Below are positions 51,313 through 60,187 of a stretch of 64,000 nt of DNA, piece by piece. Made by a program: the position numbers and the translations under genes. The DNA lies in assembly GCF_002834235.1 (NCBI RefSeq), contig NZ_NNBY01000032.1:62001-126000 (forward strand), written 5' to 3'. The first letter of the stretch is position 1, and every line of letters begins with the position of its first letter. The notes beneath the pieces are model-generated. The model had not been told where the DNA came from. It was given only the letters and a program-made list of their open reading frames with translations, and searched no databases. The stretch comes from Ruminococcus bromii. Its GTDB lineage: Bacteria; Bacillota; Clostridia; Oscillospirales; Acutalibacteraceae.

Positions 51313-53046
51313 TTAATTGAGTTTCCAATTACTGCTTTCGGATTGTAAGTTCATCATATGAACAAATATTCCGTTTGACTTTTTAAGACTTGCTACTGTG
51401 CCTTCTTCGGCAACAACGCCGTCTGACAAAACTACAATTTTGTCTGCACCTGCAACTGTTCTCATTCTGTGAGCGATAACAATTACGGTCTTATTTTTGA
51501 TAAGTCTTGAAAGAGCTGTTTGAATAAGGGTTTCGTTTTCTACATCAAGCGACGCTGTAGCCTCGTCAAGAAGAATAATCGGAGCGTCTTTAAGAAATGC
51601 TCGTGCAATTGAAACACGCTGTCTTTCACCGCCTGAAAGCTGACATCCGTTTTCGCCAATGTCCGTATTGTAACCGTCAGGGAGCTTTGAAACAAATTCA
51701 TCGCAGTTTGCAAGTTTTGCGGCAAGGAGAACTTCCTCATCTGTAGCGCCTTTTTTGCCGAGCCTGATGTTTTCCATAATCGTATTATTGAATAGGATTA
51801 CATCCTGGAAAACAATTGAATAGAGTGACAAAAGAGTTTCAGGTTCAATCTTAGAAATATCCATACCGCCGACGGTGATTTTACCATTGTTAATATCCCA
51901 GAATCTTGCGGCAAGTCTTGATACGGTGGTTTTACCGCCGCCTGACGGACCGATAAGAGCGGTAACTTCACCTTGCTTAGCTATGAATGAAACATCTCTG
52001 AGAACATTCTCTTTGTTGTTGTATGAAAATTCTACATTTTCAAATTTTATATCATAGCCTTTGTTTGTAAGCTTTGTATCGCCTGTCTGAACATCATGAT
52101 CAAGAATTTCGTTCATTCTTGCAACATTTGTGCTTGTGCTGATGATTGCGGCGAGATTCTGCAAAGTAGACTGCATCGGATCATAAAGTCTTGATACAAC
52201 AAGCAAGAACATAAAGAATGTAAGAACATCAAGCTGTCTGTTTATAAGCAGGATTGAGCCTACAAGCGCTGTTGTAGCAATGCCAAGTTTCAGAATTAAT
52301 CCGGCAGATACTACAAATGCGGCAGTTCCAAATTCACTTTTCAAAGCACGCTTTTCTACATTGTCAATTTTTGTATCAAGACCAGCCATGTATGCCTGTT
52401 CCGCATTGTTTGCTTTTAAGTCCTGAATTGTTTCGATACATTCCTGTATGCCGTCTGCACAAGCCATTTTTGCATCCATAGACTTGTGGTTTAAACTCTT
52501 CTGAACTTTTGATGACAAACCGATTATCGTAAATGCAACAGGAAGAACCCAAAGAGAGGCAATTGCCATTCTCCAATCAAAGAAGAAAAGACTGATTGAG
52601 ATAAGAACGGTTGAGATTATTGCTCCGACAAATGGTGGAATGAAGTGTGAAAATGCTGTTTCAAGATATGTACAGTCTGCCATGATTGTGCTTGTGAGGT
52701 CGGCAAGATCTTTTTTGCCGAAAAATGACAGAGGAATTTTTCTTAACTTTTCAGCAAGTGTAATCCTTCTTGTGCCTGTTTCTACATATGTTGCAAGAAA
52801 GGTTGAATTGTATTGCCAATAGGTTACTGCAAAAATTAGAGCAAGTGCTGTGATACAGCCTAAAATATAGAACCATATTTTTTCGGGTTTTATACCGCTG
52901 TTTAACAAATCACTTACGAAAAAGTAAAGTAAAGCTACAGGAAACATAAATGAAATATTCTGTAATGCACAGGCGATTATACCCTGAATAAGGTCTTTTG
53001 CGCCTCTTTCGGAAAGAGCAAATTTATGCTGAAGCTTTTTAATCAT
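51313..53046 (-). CDS. ABC transporter, fused permease-ATPase, second of a pair
   Basis: A 577-residue half-transporter of the type IV (exporter) fold. Six membrane segments cover about 20-300. The ATPase has Walker A GPSGGGKTTV near 365, signature LSGGERQRVS near 470 and ILLDEATASLD near 495. It overlaps the first transporter gene by a few bases, so the two likely form a heterodimer. Two adjacent ATGs are possible; the second is better spaced from GGAGGG. The substrate cannot be told from sequence. Confidence 0.9.
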   Translation of the reverse strand: MIKKLQHKFALSERGAKDLIQGIIACALQNISFMFPVALLYFFVSDLLNSGIKPEKIWFYILGCITALALIFAVTYWQYNSTFLATYVETGTRRITLAEKLRKIPLSFFGKKDLADLTSTIMADCTYLETAFSHFIPPFVGAIISTVLISISLFFFDWRMAIASLWVLPVAFTIIGLSSKVQKSLNHKSMDAKMACADGIQECIETIQDLKANNAEQAYMAGLDTKIDNVEKRALKSEFGTAAFVVSAGLILKLGIATTALVGSILLINRQLDVLTFFMFLLVVSRLYDPMQSTLQNLAAIISTSTNVARMNEILDHDVQTGDTKLTNKGYDIKFENVEFSYNNKENVLRDVSFIAKQGEVTALIGPSGGGKTTVSRLAARFWDINNGKITVGGMDISKIEPETLLSLYSIVFQDVILFNNTIMENIRLGKKGATDEEVLLAAKLANCDEFVSKLPDGYNTDIGENGCQLSGGERQRVSIARAFLKDAPIILLDEATASLDVENETLIQTALSRLIKNKTVIVIAHRMRTVAGADKIVVLSDGVVAEEGTVASLKKSNGIFVHMMNLQSESSNWKLN

Positions 53047-54827
53047 CATTTACCCTCCTTTGAAACTTTCCAATTTACGGATGAAACATAATTTTTCATC
53101 ATATCTGCATATATGCCGCCCATTGCAACAAGTTCGTCATTTGTACCTGATTCGGCAATCTTGCCACCTTCAAGCACATAGATTTTATGGGCATTTGCAA
53201 TGGTAGAAAGTCTGTGTGCAATCATAATAACGGTTTTGTCTTTTGCAAGTTCATTAATTGCCTGCTGAACTTTTGCCTCATTATCGGGATCGGCAAAAGC
53301 GGTTGCCTCATCAAGGATGAGAATTGGTGCATTTTTGAGGATTGCTCTTGCAATGCTGATCCTCTGCTGTTCGCCGCCTGAAAGGTATGTGCCGTGAGTT
53401 CCGATTACGGTATTTATACCGTCAGGAAATTTCTTAATGATTTCATCACACTGCGCCTTGTGAATAGCTGAAAGTACCTCTTCTTTGGTTGCGTTAGGTC
53501 TTGCCATTTTGACATTATCAAGAATTGTGCCTTTTATTAATCGGCTGTTCTGAAATACAAATGAAACTGTATTCATCAGAATAGTTTTATCAATGTTTTT
53601 GACATTTACACCGCCGATAAGTACATCTCCCTCATCAGCATCGAAAAATCTGCTTATGAGGTTTGCGAGCGTTGTTTTACCGCTACCTGACTGTCCTACA
53701 AAAGCAACTGTTTCGTTTGGCTTAATTGAAAGCGATACATCGTCAATTGCTTTTTTGGCTTTATCTTCCCTATCGTAGCTGAAAGAAACCGATTTGAGAA
53801 CAACGGAATTGTCTTTAGGTGTTTTTGCATCTGTGATTTCAAGCGGCTCAAGATTAAGAATTGAGTCAATTCTCTTGAGTGAGTCTGTAACAAGCATTGT
53901 GTTCTCGCTCTGGAACATTATTTTTGTCATTGTAACGGTTAATACAGGAGTTATGATAATATAGAACAAGATGCTGAGAATTAAATTGGTTGTTACTCCG
54001 CCTGAAGTAAACCACATACCTGCGAAGAGAATAAATGCAAAAATTCCGTTAATAAGCATTGTAAGAATACACATTGGTTTTCTCATACTCTCGGTATAAG
54101 AAATTGCCCATGTGCTGTAGTTGTCAATAGACTTTTTGAAACGGTGAAATGAAAAAACAGACTGACCGAATGTCTTTACGACAGGAATACCTCTTACATA
54201 CTCAACAGCTTCATTTGACATATCTTCAAGAGCATTCTGATATTCTTCCATTTTAGTTTTAAGTGTAGGTCCTGTCATCTGTGTGAACATAATAACAAAA
54301 CTCAGCAAAATAGGAATTAAGCAGAAAAGACCGAATCTCCAATCAAAGAAAAACAGCATAAACAGAAGTCCGATAGGTGTTATGTATGCGGTTACCATAT
54401 CGGGCAGCTGATGAGCAAGGTATGTTTCAGTTGATTCTGAACATTCGTTGACCGTTTTTCGTACTTTACCGCTTCCGAGAGCTTCAAGAGTTCCGAGGGG
54501 TAACTTAATGATGTGGTGCATCATATTTTTTCGCAGATTTGTCTGAACCCGAAAAGCTGCTTTGTGCGAACATAAAAGTCCTGCAACATAGATTAAAAAT
54601 GCGGCAGCGGCAAATATTACTGCCATCCATCCGTTGTGTACAAGACTTGTTGCCTTTGAAAAGTCAGGCATTACTTCAAGTACTTCTTTGATAATCTTCC
54701 AAAGATAATAGAAAGGAACAAGTGCAAACACAGCACTGATTCCTGAGAGAATCCAGGAAGCATAAGTAAAGTATTTGTGATTTCCTGCGTAGGACATAAG
54801 TCTTGATAAATTCGATTGCTTTTTCAA
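53046..54827 (-). CDS. ABC transporter, fused permease-ATPase, first of a pair (IrtA/YbtP-like signature)
   Basis: A 593-residue half-transporter. Membrane segments lie at about 25-300. Walker A is GQSGSGKTT near 375, signature LSGGEQQRIS near 480, and Walker B reads LILDEATAFADPDNE. The AFADP form replaces the usual ASLD and is typical of the IrtAB/YbtPQ group, exporters by fold that import iron-siderophore. That suggests, but does not prove, a metal-chelate substrate. The best start is TTG with GGAGGAG about 9 nt upstream; an upstream ATG has no ribosome site. TetR lies upstream. Confidence 0.87.
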   Translation of the reverse strand: MKKQSNLSRLMSYAGNHKYFTYASWILSGISAVFALVPFYYLWKIIKEVLEVMPDFSKATSLVHNGWMAVIFAAAAFLIYVAGLLCSHKAAFRVQTNLRKNMMHHIIKLPLGTLEALGSGKVRKTVNECSESTETYLAHQLPDMVTAYITPIGLLFMLFFFDWRFGLFCLIPILLSFVIMFTQMTGPTLKTKMEEYQNALEDMSNEAVEYVRGIPVVKTFGQSVFSFHRFKKSIDNYSTWAISYTESMRKPMCILTMLINGIFAFILFAGMWFTSGGVTTNLILSILFYIIITPVLTVTMTKIMFQSENTMLVTDSLKRIDSILNLEPLEITDAKTPKDNSVVLKSVSFSYDREDKAKKAIDDVSLSIKPNETVAFVGQSGSGKTTLANLISRFFDADEGDVLIGGVNVKNIDKTILMNTVSFVFQNSRLIKGTILDNVKMARPNATKEEVLSAIHKAQCDEIIKKFPDGINTVIGTHGTYLSGGEQQRISIARAILKNAPILILDEATAFADPDNEAKVQQAINELAKDKTVIMIAHRLSTIANAHKIYVLEGGKIAESGTNDELVAMGGIYADMMKNYVSSVNWKVSKEGK

Positions 54828-54867
54828 GAATAGATCTCCTCCAAGTGTATAATTTGTATATCTGATA

Positions 54868-54925
54868 CGAAAACGCTGCAGTCGTTTTCGATTATCATTC
54901 AAATTCAGGTTAGCTATTGCTAACC
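54868..54925. repeat. Two palindromes between tetR and the ABC genes
   Basis: CGAAAACG … CGTTTTCG (54868-54890, 7-base centre CTGCAGT) and GGTTAGC-TATT-GCTAACC (54908-54925). Neither is followed by a T run. They may be an internal operator or an mRNA-processing element that sets tetR against transporter levels. Confidence 0.6.
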
Positions 54926-54946
54926 GTTAATCAAAAATAATAGAGC

Positions 54947-55567
54947 TTAACCCTGCCCCATTATTTTCATCCAACCTGCCGTATAGAATTCACGCATTTC
55001 TTTGAGATAAAGTTTTGCGTCTTCAATCGGCATTTCGTGGATTATAAGTTCAAAATAGGTATTGAACATACCCGTAATAATCATATGCTCAAGTTTAGTA
55101 TCAATTTTTGGTGACGGTTTTCCGAGCCTTTTAAGCACATTCAAATATTTATGAGTAGCCTCAGCCTCAATTTTAACCATTTCATCTATCATATGAGAAA
55201 ACTTTGTGCCCTCTGATTTTAATAAAATCAGCTTAAAAACATCAAGATTATCATAACAATACAAAAGTCCGTCATACATACAATTACCTGATATGCTCGC
55301 CATATTGTCAGGTTGTGATTCTTCAGGAAGACTTGCAAATTCATCTTGTGCGGCTTTGTACATCTCGATAATTTTATCGTAGTGCTTCCCTACAATTGCC
55401 TCAAAAAGTCCCTCTTTGTCGCCAAATCTGGTATAGATTGAACCTGTTGTTGTGTGTGCTTCAGTAGCAATTGTTCGCAGTGAGGCATCGGCATAGCCTT
55501 TGTTCAGAAATTCTTTTGTGGCACAGGCTATTATGTTTTCGTAAACGCCCTCAATTTGCTTTGCCAA
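54947..55567 (-). CDS. TetR/AcrR-family transcriptional regulator
   Basis: A 206-residue repressor. The HTH lies at about 8-50: IIACATKEFLNKGYADASLR then TTTGSIYTRFGDKEGLF. The rest is a helical ligand-binding domain. The start is TTG with AAGGAG 8 nt upstream; a GTG three codons earlier touches the ribosome site. It sits between the frameshifted GNAT gene and the transporter pair. The operon promoter carries tandem TAACNNNGTTA sites, so it probably controls its own operon. Confidence 0.88.
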   Translation of the reverse strand: MAKQIEGVYENIIACATKEFLNKGYADASLRTIATEAHTTTGSIYTRFGDKEGLFEAIVGKHYDKIIEMYKAAQDEFASLPEESQPDNMASISGNCMYDGLLYCYDNLDVFKLILLKSEGTKFSHMIDEMVKIEAEATHKYLNVLKRLGKPSPKIDTKLEHMIITGMFNTYFELIIHEMPIEDAKLYLKEMREFYTAGWMKIMGQG

Positions 55568-55584
55568 ATGAAACACTCCTTAGT

Positions 55585-56012
55585 TTATCTTAACATTTTG
55601 AACATTCCCGGACCATCCCAGTCGCACGGTCTTTGTTCAAATCCAAATTTTTCATAAAAAGCAACAGCTTCTTTAGAACTGATAAGTTCAAGGCTTACTG
55701 CCCAATTTTTAGGCATAGAATTGCGTATGTAATCTTCAAGAAATTGCATTAACGCTTTTCCTACACCCTTACTCTGATATTCTGGAATAACGGCATAGTC
55801 TTTTATATAGAATGACATACCGCCGTCGCCGATAATTCTAACCATTCCGACAGGTTTGTCACCGTCATATGCAACAAATTTTGCATATGAATTATTTAAG
55901 GCGGTTTCGATTTGGTCAATGCAAGGCGACTCCCAACCTACCGACCTGTACAAACTTTCAAAAAGTTTTGGCGTTCGAATGAAATTGTGTAAGCTGCCTT
56001 GTTTTCAGTCAC
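55585..56012 (-). pseudogene. GNAT acetyltransferase gene with a one-base frameshift
   Basis: The reading starts at GTG (AGAGGTG upstream) with VTENKAAYTISFER. It then loses frame near 55970 and meets a stop. The other frame continues PKLFESLYRSVGWESPC into a complete GNAT fold, including the acetyl-CoA loop EYQSKGVGKALM and AVAFYEKFGF. Restoring one base after the ER codons gives a normal single protein of about 142 residues. Either the gene is broken, the frame is shifted in a controlled way, or there is a sequence error. It heads the tetR-ABC operon. Confidence 0.78.
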
Positions 56013-56030
56013 AGTAGTCACCTCTAATTC

Positions 56031-56056
56031 ATAACATTGTTATGTAACGCTGTTAT
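56031..56056. promoter_or_regulatory. Tandem TetR-type operators
   Basis: ATAACATTGTTAT at 56031-56043 and GTAACGCTGTTAT at 56044-56056 are adjacent copies of TAACNNNGTTA, directly downstream of the -10 of the operon promoter. A bound repressor would block transcription start. Confidence 0.7.
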
Positions 56057-56057
56057 G

Positions 56058-56086
56058 ATTATATAATTAAAATACTCGCTTGTCAA
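56058..56086 (-). promoter_or_regulatory. Consensus promoter of the GNAT-tetR-ABC operon
   Basis: Minus strand: TTGACA (56086-56081), a 17-nt spacer and TATAAT (56063-56058), a perfect sigma-A match. Confidence 0.9.
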
Positions 56087-56098
56087 CATTTATCAGCA

Positions 56099-56133
56099 AA
56101 AAATAAAAGCACCGCAGAAAAAATCTACGGTGC
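56099..56133 (-). terminator. Terminator of the second Xre gene
   Basis: GCACCGTAGA and TCTGCGGTGC (one mismatch) form the stem on the minus strand, then TTTTATTTTTT. Confidence 0.85.
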
Positions 56134-56156
56134 AATTTAAAGATTCGGTTAAAAAA

Positions 56157-56405
56157 TCAGTTTTCTCTTCCGAGAAGGTAGTCAACAGACACTTCAAGAA
56201 TATCGGCAAGTGCAACAAGCTCAACATCTGTTACGAAACGAATCTGACCTTCAAGCTTTGAAAGTCCTGATGCATTCATATCGACGCCGTTAACCTGTAA
56301 TTGGGCAAGAAGCTCCTTTTGCTTCATACCTTTCTGCTTTCTTACAGCCTCAACCCTGCTTCCTACGAGGTTTCTGTCTCCAAGTTCCTGTTTTCTTAAT
56401 CTCAT
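56157..56405 (-). CDS. Xre-family HTH regulator
   Basis: An 82-residue protein with the Cro/C1 helix-turn-helix at about 15-75: VEAVRKQKGMKQKELLAQL, then NASGLSKLEGQIRFVTD and the standard ending VDYLLGREN. GGGAGAGAG precedes the ATG. A promoter of the form TTGTTT-17-TATAAT lies 63 nt upstream and a terminator follows. It stands alone; the target is unknown. Confidence 0.85.
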   Translation of the reverse strand: MRLRKQELGDRNLVGSRVEAVRKQKGMKQKELLAQLQVNGVDMNASGLSKLEGQIRFVTDVELVALADILEVSVDYLLGREN

Positions 56406-56467
56406 TTTTACTCTCTCCCAAATCGTTTTAATTCTTTTTTAAAATTCTTTAAAAACATTGTGATGTT

Positions 56468-56496
56468 ATTATAATACTAAAAAGGAAAAAAAACAA
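56468..56496 (-). promoter_or_regulatory. Promoter for the second Xre gene
   Basis: Minus strand: TTGTTT (56496-56491), a 17-nt spacer and TATAAT (56473-56468). The stretch 56497-56752 has no gene; it is very AT-rich and carries a plus-strand TTACAA-16-TATAAT near 56545-56575. Confidence 0.6.
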
Positions 56497-56752
56497 GGGT
56501 TTTTTGTAAATAAATTTAAAAAATTGAAATTTTTTCATAAATTTGGTTACAAATTGAAACATAGTAGTTATAATGCACTTATAAATGCATATGATTTTAA
56601 TAATATTATACAATTAGCACAACACATAATTCCGACTGAGAAAGAATAATTTTCCTTAATTTCCTGAATAGAATTAATATTTTTGAAATGTTTCTATATC
56701 AGAAATAACAATTACAAAATATTACAAACAAGAAATCTAAGTTTCAAAAAGA

Positions 56753-56780
56753 AAAACGCCCTTAATAAAAAGAGCGTTTT
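56753..56780 (-). terminator. rpiB operon terminator
   Basis: AAAACGC and GCGTTTT stems over a 14-base loop, with T's on both outer sides, so it could also end a plus-strand transcript. Confidence 0.75.
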
Positions 56781-56799
56781 AATCTTATTTTTAATTTGT

Positions 56800-57249
56800 T
56801 TATGCTTTAAAAGTACCGTTTTCAATGTCTGTAATCATTGACACACGGTTTTCGTGTCTGCCGCCTTCATAAGGTGTGTTAAGGAAGATGTCAGCAAATT
56901 TAACAGCATCTTCTTCGCTTGTAACTCTGCCGCCCATACAAAGAATATTTGCGTTATTGTGTCTGCGAGTCATTTCAGCACAAAATTCGTTTGAAACAAC
57001 TGCGGCTCTGATTCCCTTTACTTTGTTTGCGGCAATTGAGATACCGATGCCTGTACCGCAACAGAGAATGCCTGTTGAGCATTCGCCCGAGGTGATTGCA
57101 GTTGCTACCTTGTAGGCATAAACCGGATAATCAACGCTTTCCTCGCTGAAAGTGCCGTACTCTTTGTATTCAAGTCCTTTTTCATCCAGATATTTTTTGA
57201 TTGCGCAGATAAGGTTATATCCGCCGTGGTCGCATCCGAGTGCTATCAT
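56800..57249 (-). CDS. rpiB: Ribose-5-phosphate isomerase B
   Basis: A 149-residue sugar-phosphate isomerase (RpiB/LacAB fold) that interconverts ribose 5-phosphate and ribulose 5-phosphate. GCDHGGYNL carries the substrate histidine/aspartate block. The catalytic cysteine is in LCCGTGIGISIAANK near 66 and RRHNNANILCMGGR contacts phosphate. It overlaps tsaB by four bases and is last in the fhs-tsaE-tsaB-rpiB run. Confidence 0.95.
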   Translation of the reverse strand: MIALGCDHGGYNLICAIKKYLDEKGLEYKEYGTFSEESVDYPVYAYKVATAITSGECSTGILCCGTGIGISIAANKVKGIRAAVVSNEFCAEMTRRHNNANILCMGGRVTSEEDAVKFADIFLNTPYEGGRHENRVSMITDIENGTFKA

Positions 57250-57956
57250 TTTGTTCTACCTCCAAGTTTTTTATTAAGCTCACGCTGTGCCTGAGGCAAG
57301 CGGAGATATACCGGCATAAGCTCTTGTGCCGAAACGGTTTGTCCGTTATTAATCATTTCAACTGCAACAAGTGCAGTTGAAGACGCTCTCTGATATTTAA
57401 GATTTACGGGAGCAGACTCTGCATTTTTAATTTCATTACCGATGTATTTACAGGTAATGTCGGTACCGTCACCTACTATGATGATTCTTCCGTCAACAGA
57501 CAGCAGTTCGTTTTTTAAGTCATCAAGCGATAATGCTCTGTCATCACAAAGTCGGGTAACAACTCCGTTTTTAATTTCAAACAGTGCATTGTATACCTGT
57601 GAACAGCGTGCGTCCATTACGGCGCATACAATACAGTTGGTTGAAAGGAAATTATAAGCCATACTCTCAAGTGTTGAAACCGAAACACACGGTATATTAT
57701 TTGCAAAAGCAAGACCTTTTACTGCCGCAACACCGATTCTTACTCCCGTGAATGAACCCGGACCTGCGTTGACAGCAATTGCATCGATATCGGATATTTC
57801 CGTTTTTGTATTGTTCAAAAGCTGTTCAACCATAGGGATGAGCGTCTGACTGTGGGTAAGACTTGTGTTTATGAAAGTTTCACCAATTAGCTTGCCCTCT
57901 TCTGAAAGTGCAACAGATGCGGCTGTTGCAGATGTGTCAACAGACAGAATTTTCAA
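57246..57956 (-). CDS. tsaB: tRNA threonylcarbamoyladenosine synthesis protein TsaB
   Basis: A 236-residue ASKHA-fold protein that pairs with TsaD to make t6A37 in tRNAs reading ANN codons. It opens MKILSVDTSATAASVAL and has AVNAGPGSFTGVRIG near 63, the family signature. The TsaD partner is not in the window. It overlaps tsaE by four bases upstream and rpiB downstream. Confidence 0.94.
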   Translation of the reverse strand: MKILSVDTSATAASVALSEEGKLIGETFINTSLTHSQTLIPMVEQLLNNTKTEISDIDAIAVNAGPGSFTGVRIGVAAVKGLAFANNIPCVSVSTLESMAYNFLSTNCIVCAVMDARCSQVYNALFEIKNGVVTRLCDDRALSLDDLKNELLSVDGRIIIVGDGTDITCKYIGNEIKNAESAPVNLKYQRASSTALVAVEMINNGQTVSAQELMPVYLRLPQAQRELNKKLGGRTK

Positions 57957-58375
57957 ATTTCAACACCTTCAATTTCAAAGATTCTTTCGTCATCGCTCTC
58001 CCCTTTTTCAATCGTTATTCTGATTGCATTTTCGGGAAGTGCGCCTTCTATATTTTCACTCCACTCAATTACGAGAATACCGTTGTCAATGTAGTCAAAA
58101 AATCCCGTTGAGTACAAATCATCCCATGAATTAACCCTGTACATATCAAAATGATAGATATTGTACTTTCCGCTGTATTCGTTTACAAGGGCGAAAGTAG
58201 GGCTTGACACACCGTCATCAACACCGAGGGCTCTTGCCAGTCCTCTTGTAAAGGCGGTTTTGCCCATACCGAGTCCACCGAAAAGGGCTATTACCTCTGT
58301 GCCGTGGAGCTTTTTTGCAATTTTTTCGCCGATTTGCTCAGTTTCATCGGCGCTGTGAGAAATCAATTTAACCAT
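57953..58375 (-). CDS. tsaE: tRNA threonylcarbamoyladenosine synthesis ATPase TsaE
   Basis: A 140-residue P-loop ATPase of the t6A pathway. Walker A is GGLGMGKTAFTRG near 34, followed by SSPTFALVNEY and the YHFDMYR block. VIEWSENI is the Walker B-like part. I start it at the ATG one base after the fhs stop; the open frame extends 12 codons into fhs, and the ribosome site is weak either way. Confidence 0.93.
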   Translation of the reverse strand: MVKLISHSADETEQIGEKIAKKLHGTEVIALFGGLGMGKTAFTRGLARALGVDDGVSSPTFALVNEYSGKYNIYHFDMYRVNSWDDLYSTGFFDYIDNGILVIEWSENIEGALPENAIRITIEKGESDDERIFEIEGVEI

Positions 58376-58376
58376 A

Positions 58377-60044
58377 TCAGAAAAGTCCGCTGATTTTGCC
58401 GTTTTCATCAATATTAATTTTTTCTGCGGCAGGAACTTTCGGGAGTCCCGGCATTGTCATAATATTGCCTGTATAAATTACTGCAAAACCTGCACCGTTT
58501 GAAATTGTTACATCTCTTACTGTGATTTCAAAATCCTTTGGAGCACCGAGCTTTGTAGGATCATCTGAAAGCGAATACTGTGTTTTTGCCACACATATGG
58601 GAAGTTTGTCTCCGCCGAGTGCCGCAACTTCCTTGATTGCTTTTTCTGCGGCTGTTGTGTAGTTTACCTTTGACGCACCGTAGATTTCCTTTGCAATCTT
58701 TTCAACTTTTTCCTTGAGTGTGAGGTCGAGTGAATAGAGCGGTTTAAATGCAGACGGCTTTTCACAAGCCTCTACTACCTTATTTGCAAGCTCTACGCCG
58801 CCTTCTCCGCCTTTCTCGAATACATTTGAAAGGGCAAAGTCTGCACCCTTTGAAATGCAATATTCTTCAATGTATTTTAGTTCTTCATCTGTATCTGTAC
58901 CGAACTGATTAATTGCTACAACTACGGGAACATTGTACTTTCTCATATTGTCAATGTGAACACCGAGGTTTACAATGCCTTTTTTGAGCGCTTCAATGTT
59001 TTCATTTGAAACCTCTGACTTTGGAACGCCGCCGTTGTATTTTAATGCACGGCATGTTGCCACGATTACAATTGCCGACGGAGCAATACCGGCATATCTG
59101 CACTTGATGTCAAGAAACTTCTCTGCACCGAGATCCGAGCCGAAACCTGCCTCTGTAATACAGTAATCAGCAAGCTTTAATGCAAGCTTTGTTGCTCTTA
59201 TGCTGTTACAGCCGTGAGCGATATTTGCAAAAGGTCCGCCGTGCATAATTGCAGGAGTACCCTCAAGCGTCTGAACAAGGTTAGGTTTGATTGCATCCTT
59301 GAGAAGTGCAGTCATTGCTCCCTCTGCTTTCAAATCTTTGGCATAAACGGGTTCACCGCTGTATGTGTATGCAACAAGAATGTTGCCGAGTCTTTCTTTA
59401 AGGTCGGAGATATCATTTGCAAGACAGAGAATTGCCATAACTTCCGATGCAACTGTAATGATGAAGTGATCTTCCCTCGGAACACCGTTTACCTTACCGC
59501 CAAGACCGATTGTGATATTTCTTAATGCACGGTCATTCATATCAAGACAACGCTTGAAGAGAATTCTTCTCGGATCAATGCCAAGTGTGTTGCCTTGCTG
59601 AATGTGGTTGTCAAGCATTGCGCAACAAAGGTTGTTGGCTGCTGTAATTGCGTGCATATCACCTGTGAAATGAAGGTTAATGTCTTCCATCGGAAGAACC
59701 TGTGCATAACCGCCGCCTGCGGCACCGCCTTTAATTCCGAATACAGGACCGAGCGATGGTTCACGGAGTGCGATGATTGCCTTTTTACCGATTTTAGCCA
59801 TTGCCTGACCAAGGCCTGCAGAAGTGGTGGTTTTGCCCTCGCCTGCCGGTGTTGGGTTGATTGCTGTTACGAGGATGAGCTTTCCGTCAGGATTGTCTTT
59901 TACACGGTCTGCAAGTTCATCAGAAAGTTTTGCTTTGTACTTTCCGTAAAACTCAAGCTCATCAGCAGAAATCCCAAGCTGATTTGCAATTTCTGCAATA
60001 GGCTTTAATTCTGCACTCTGAGCAATTTCGATATCAGATAACAT
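58377..60044 (-). CDS. fhs: Formate-tetrahydrofolate ligase
   Basis: A 555-residue ATP-dependent enzyme that makes 10-formyl-tetrahydrofolate from formate, feeding purine synthesis and one-carbon metabolism. The P-loop is [11 protein letters not shown] near 66, with [15 protein letters not shown] near 110 and NPTPAGEG at the family signature. The length fits. GGAGG lies before this ATG; the frame is open eight codons further without support. tsaE follows directly. Confidence 0.97.
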   Translation of the reverse strand: MLSDIEIAQSAELKPIAEIANQLGISADELEFYGKYKAKLSDELADRVKDNPDGKLILVTAINPTPAGEGKTTTSAGLGQAMAKIGKKAIIALREPSLGPVFGIKGGAAGGGYAQVLPMEDINLHFTGDMHAITAANNLCCAMLDNHIQQGNTLGIDPRRILFKRCLDMNDRALRNITIGLGGKVNGVPREDHFIITVASEVMAILCLANDISDLKERLGNILVAYTYSGEPVYAKDLKAEGAMTALLKDAIKPNLVQTLEGTPAIMHGGPFANIAHGCNSIRATKLALKLADYCITEAGFGSDLGAEKFLDIKCRYAGIAPSAIVIVATCRALKYNGGVPKSEVSNENIEALKKGIVNLGVHIDNMRKYNVPVVVAINQFGTDTDEELKYIEEYCISKGADFALSNVFEKGGEGGVELANKVVEACEKPSAFKPLYSLDLTLKEKVEKIAKEIYGASKVNYTTAAEKAIKEVAALGGDKLPICVAKTQYSLSDDPTKLGAPKDFEITVRDVTISNGAGFAVIYTGNIMTMPGLPKVPAAEKINIDENGKISGLF

Positions 60045-60124
60045 AATATACCTCCGAATCAAATTCATGTTTTTATTATTATAACAAAATGCGAAACTTG
60101 TATTATTCTGTATTGAAATTATAC

Positions 60125-60153
60125 TTGATATTGAGAGCGTAATTTAATATAAT
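60125..60153 (+). promoter_or_regulatory. Promoter for rodA-like gene
   Basis: TTGATA at 60125-60130, a 17-nt spacer and TATAAT at 60148-60153, 34 nt before the start. Confidence 0.7.
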
Positions 60154-60187
60154 TATAGGGTAAAATTAATTTCAAAGGTTGTTTTGG

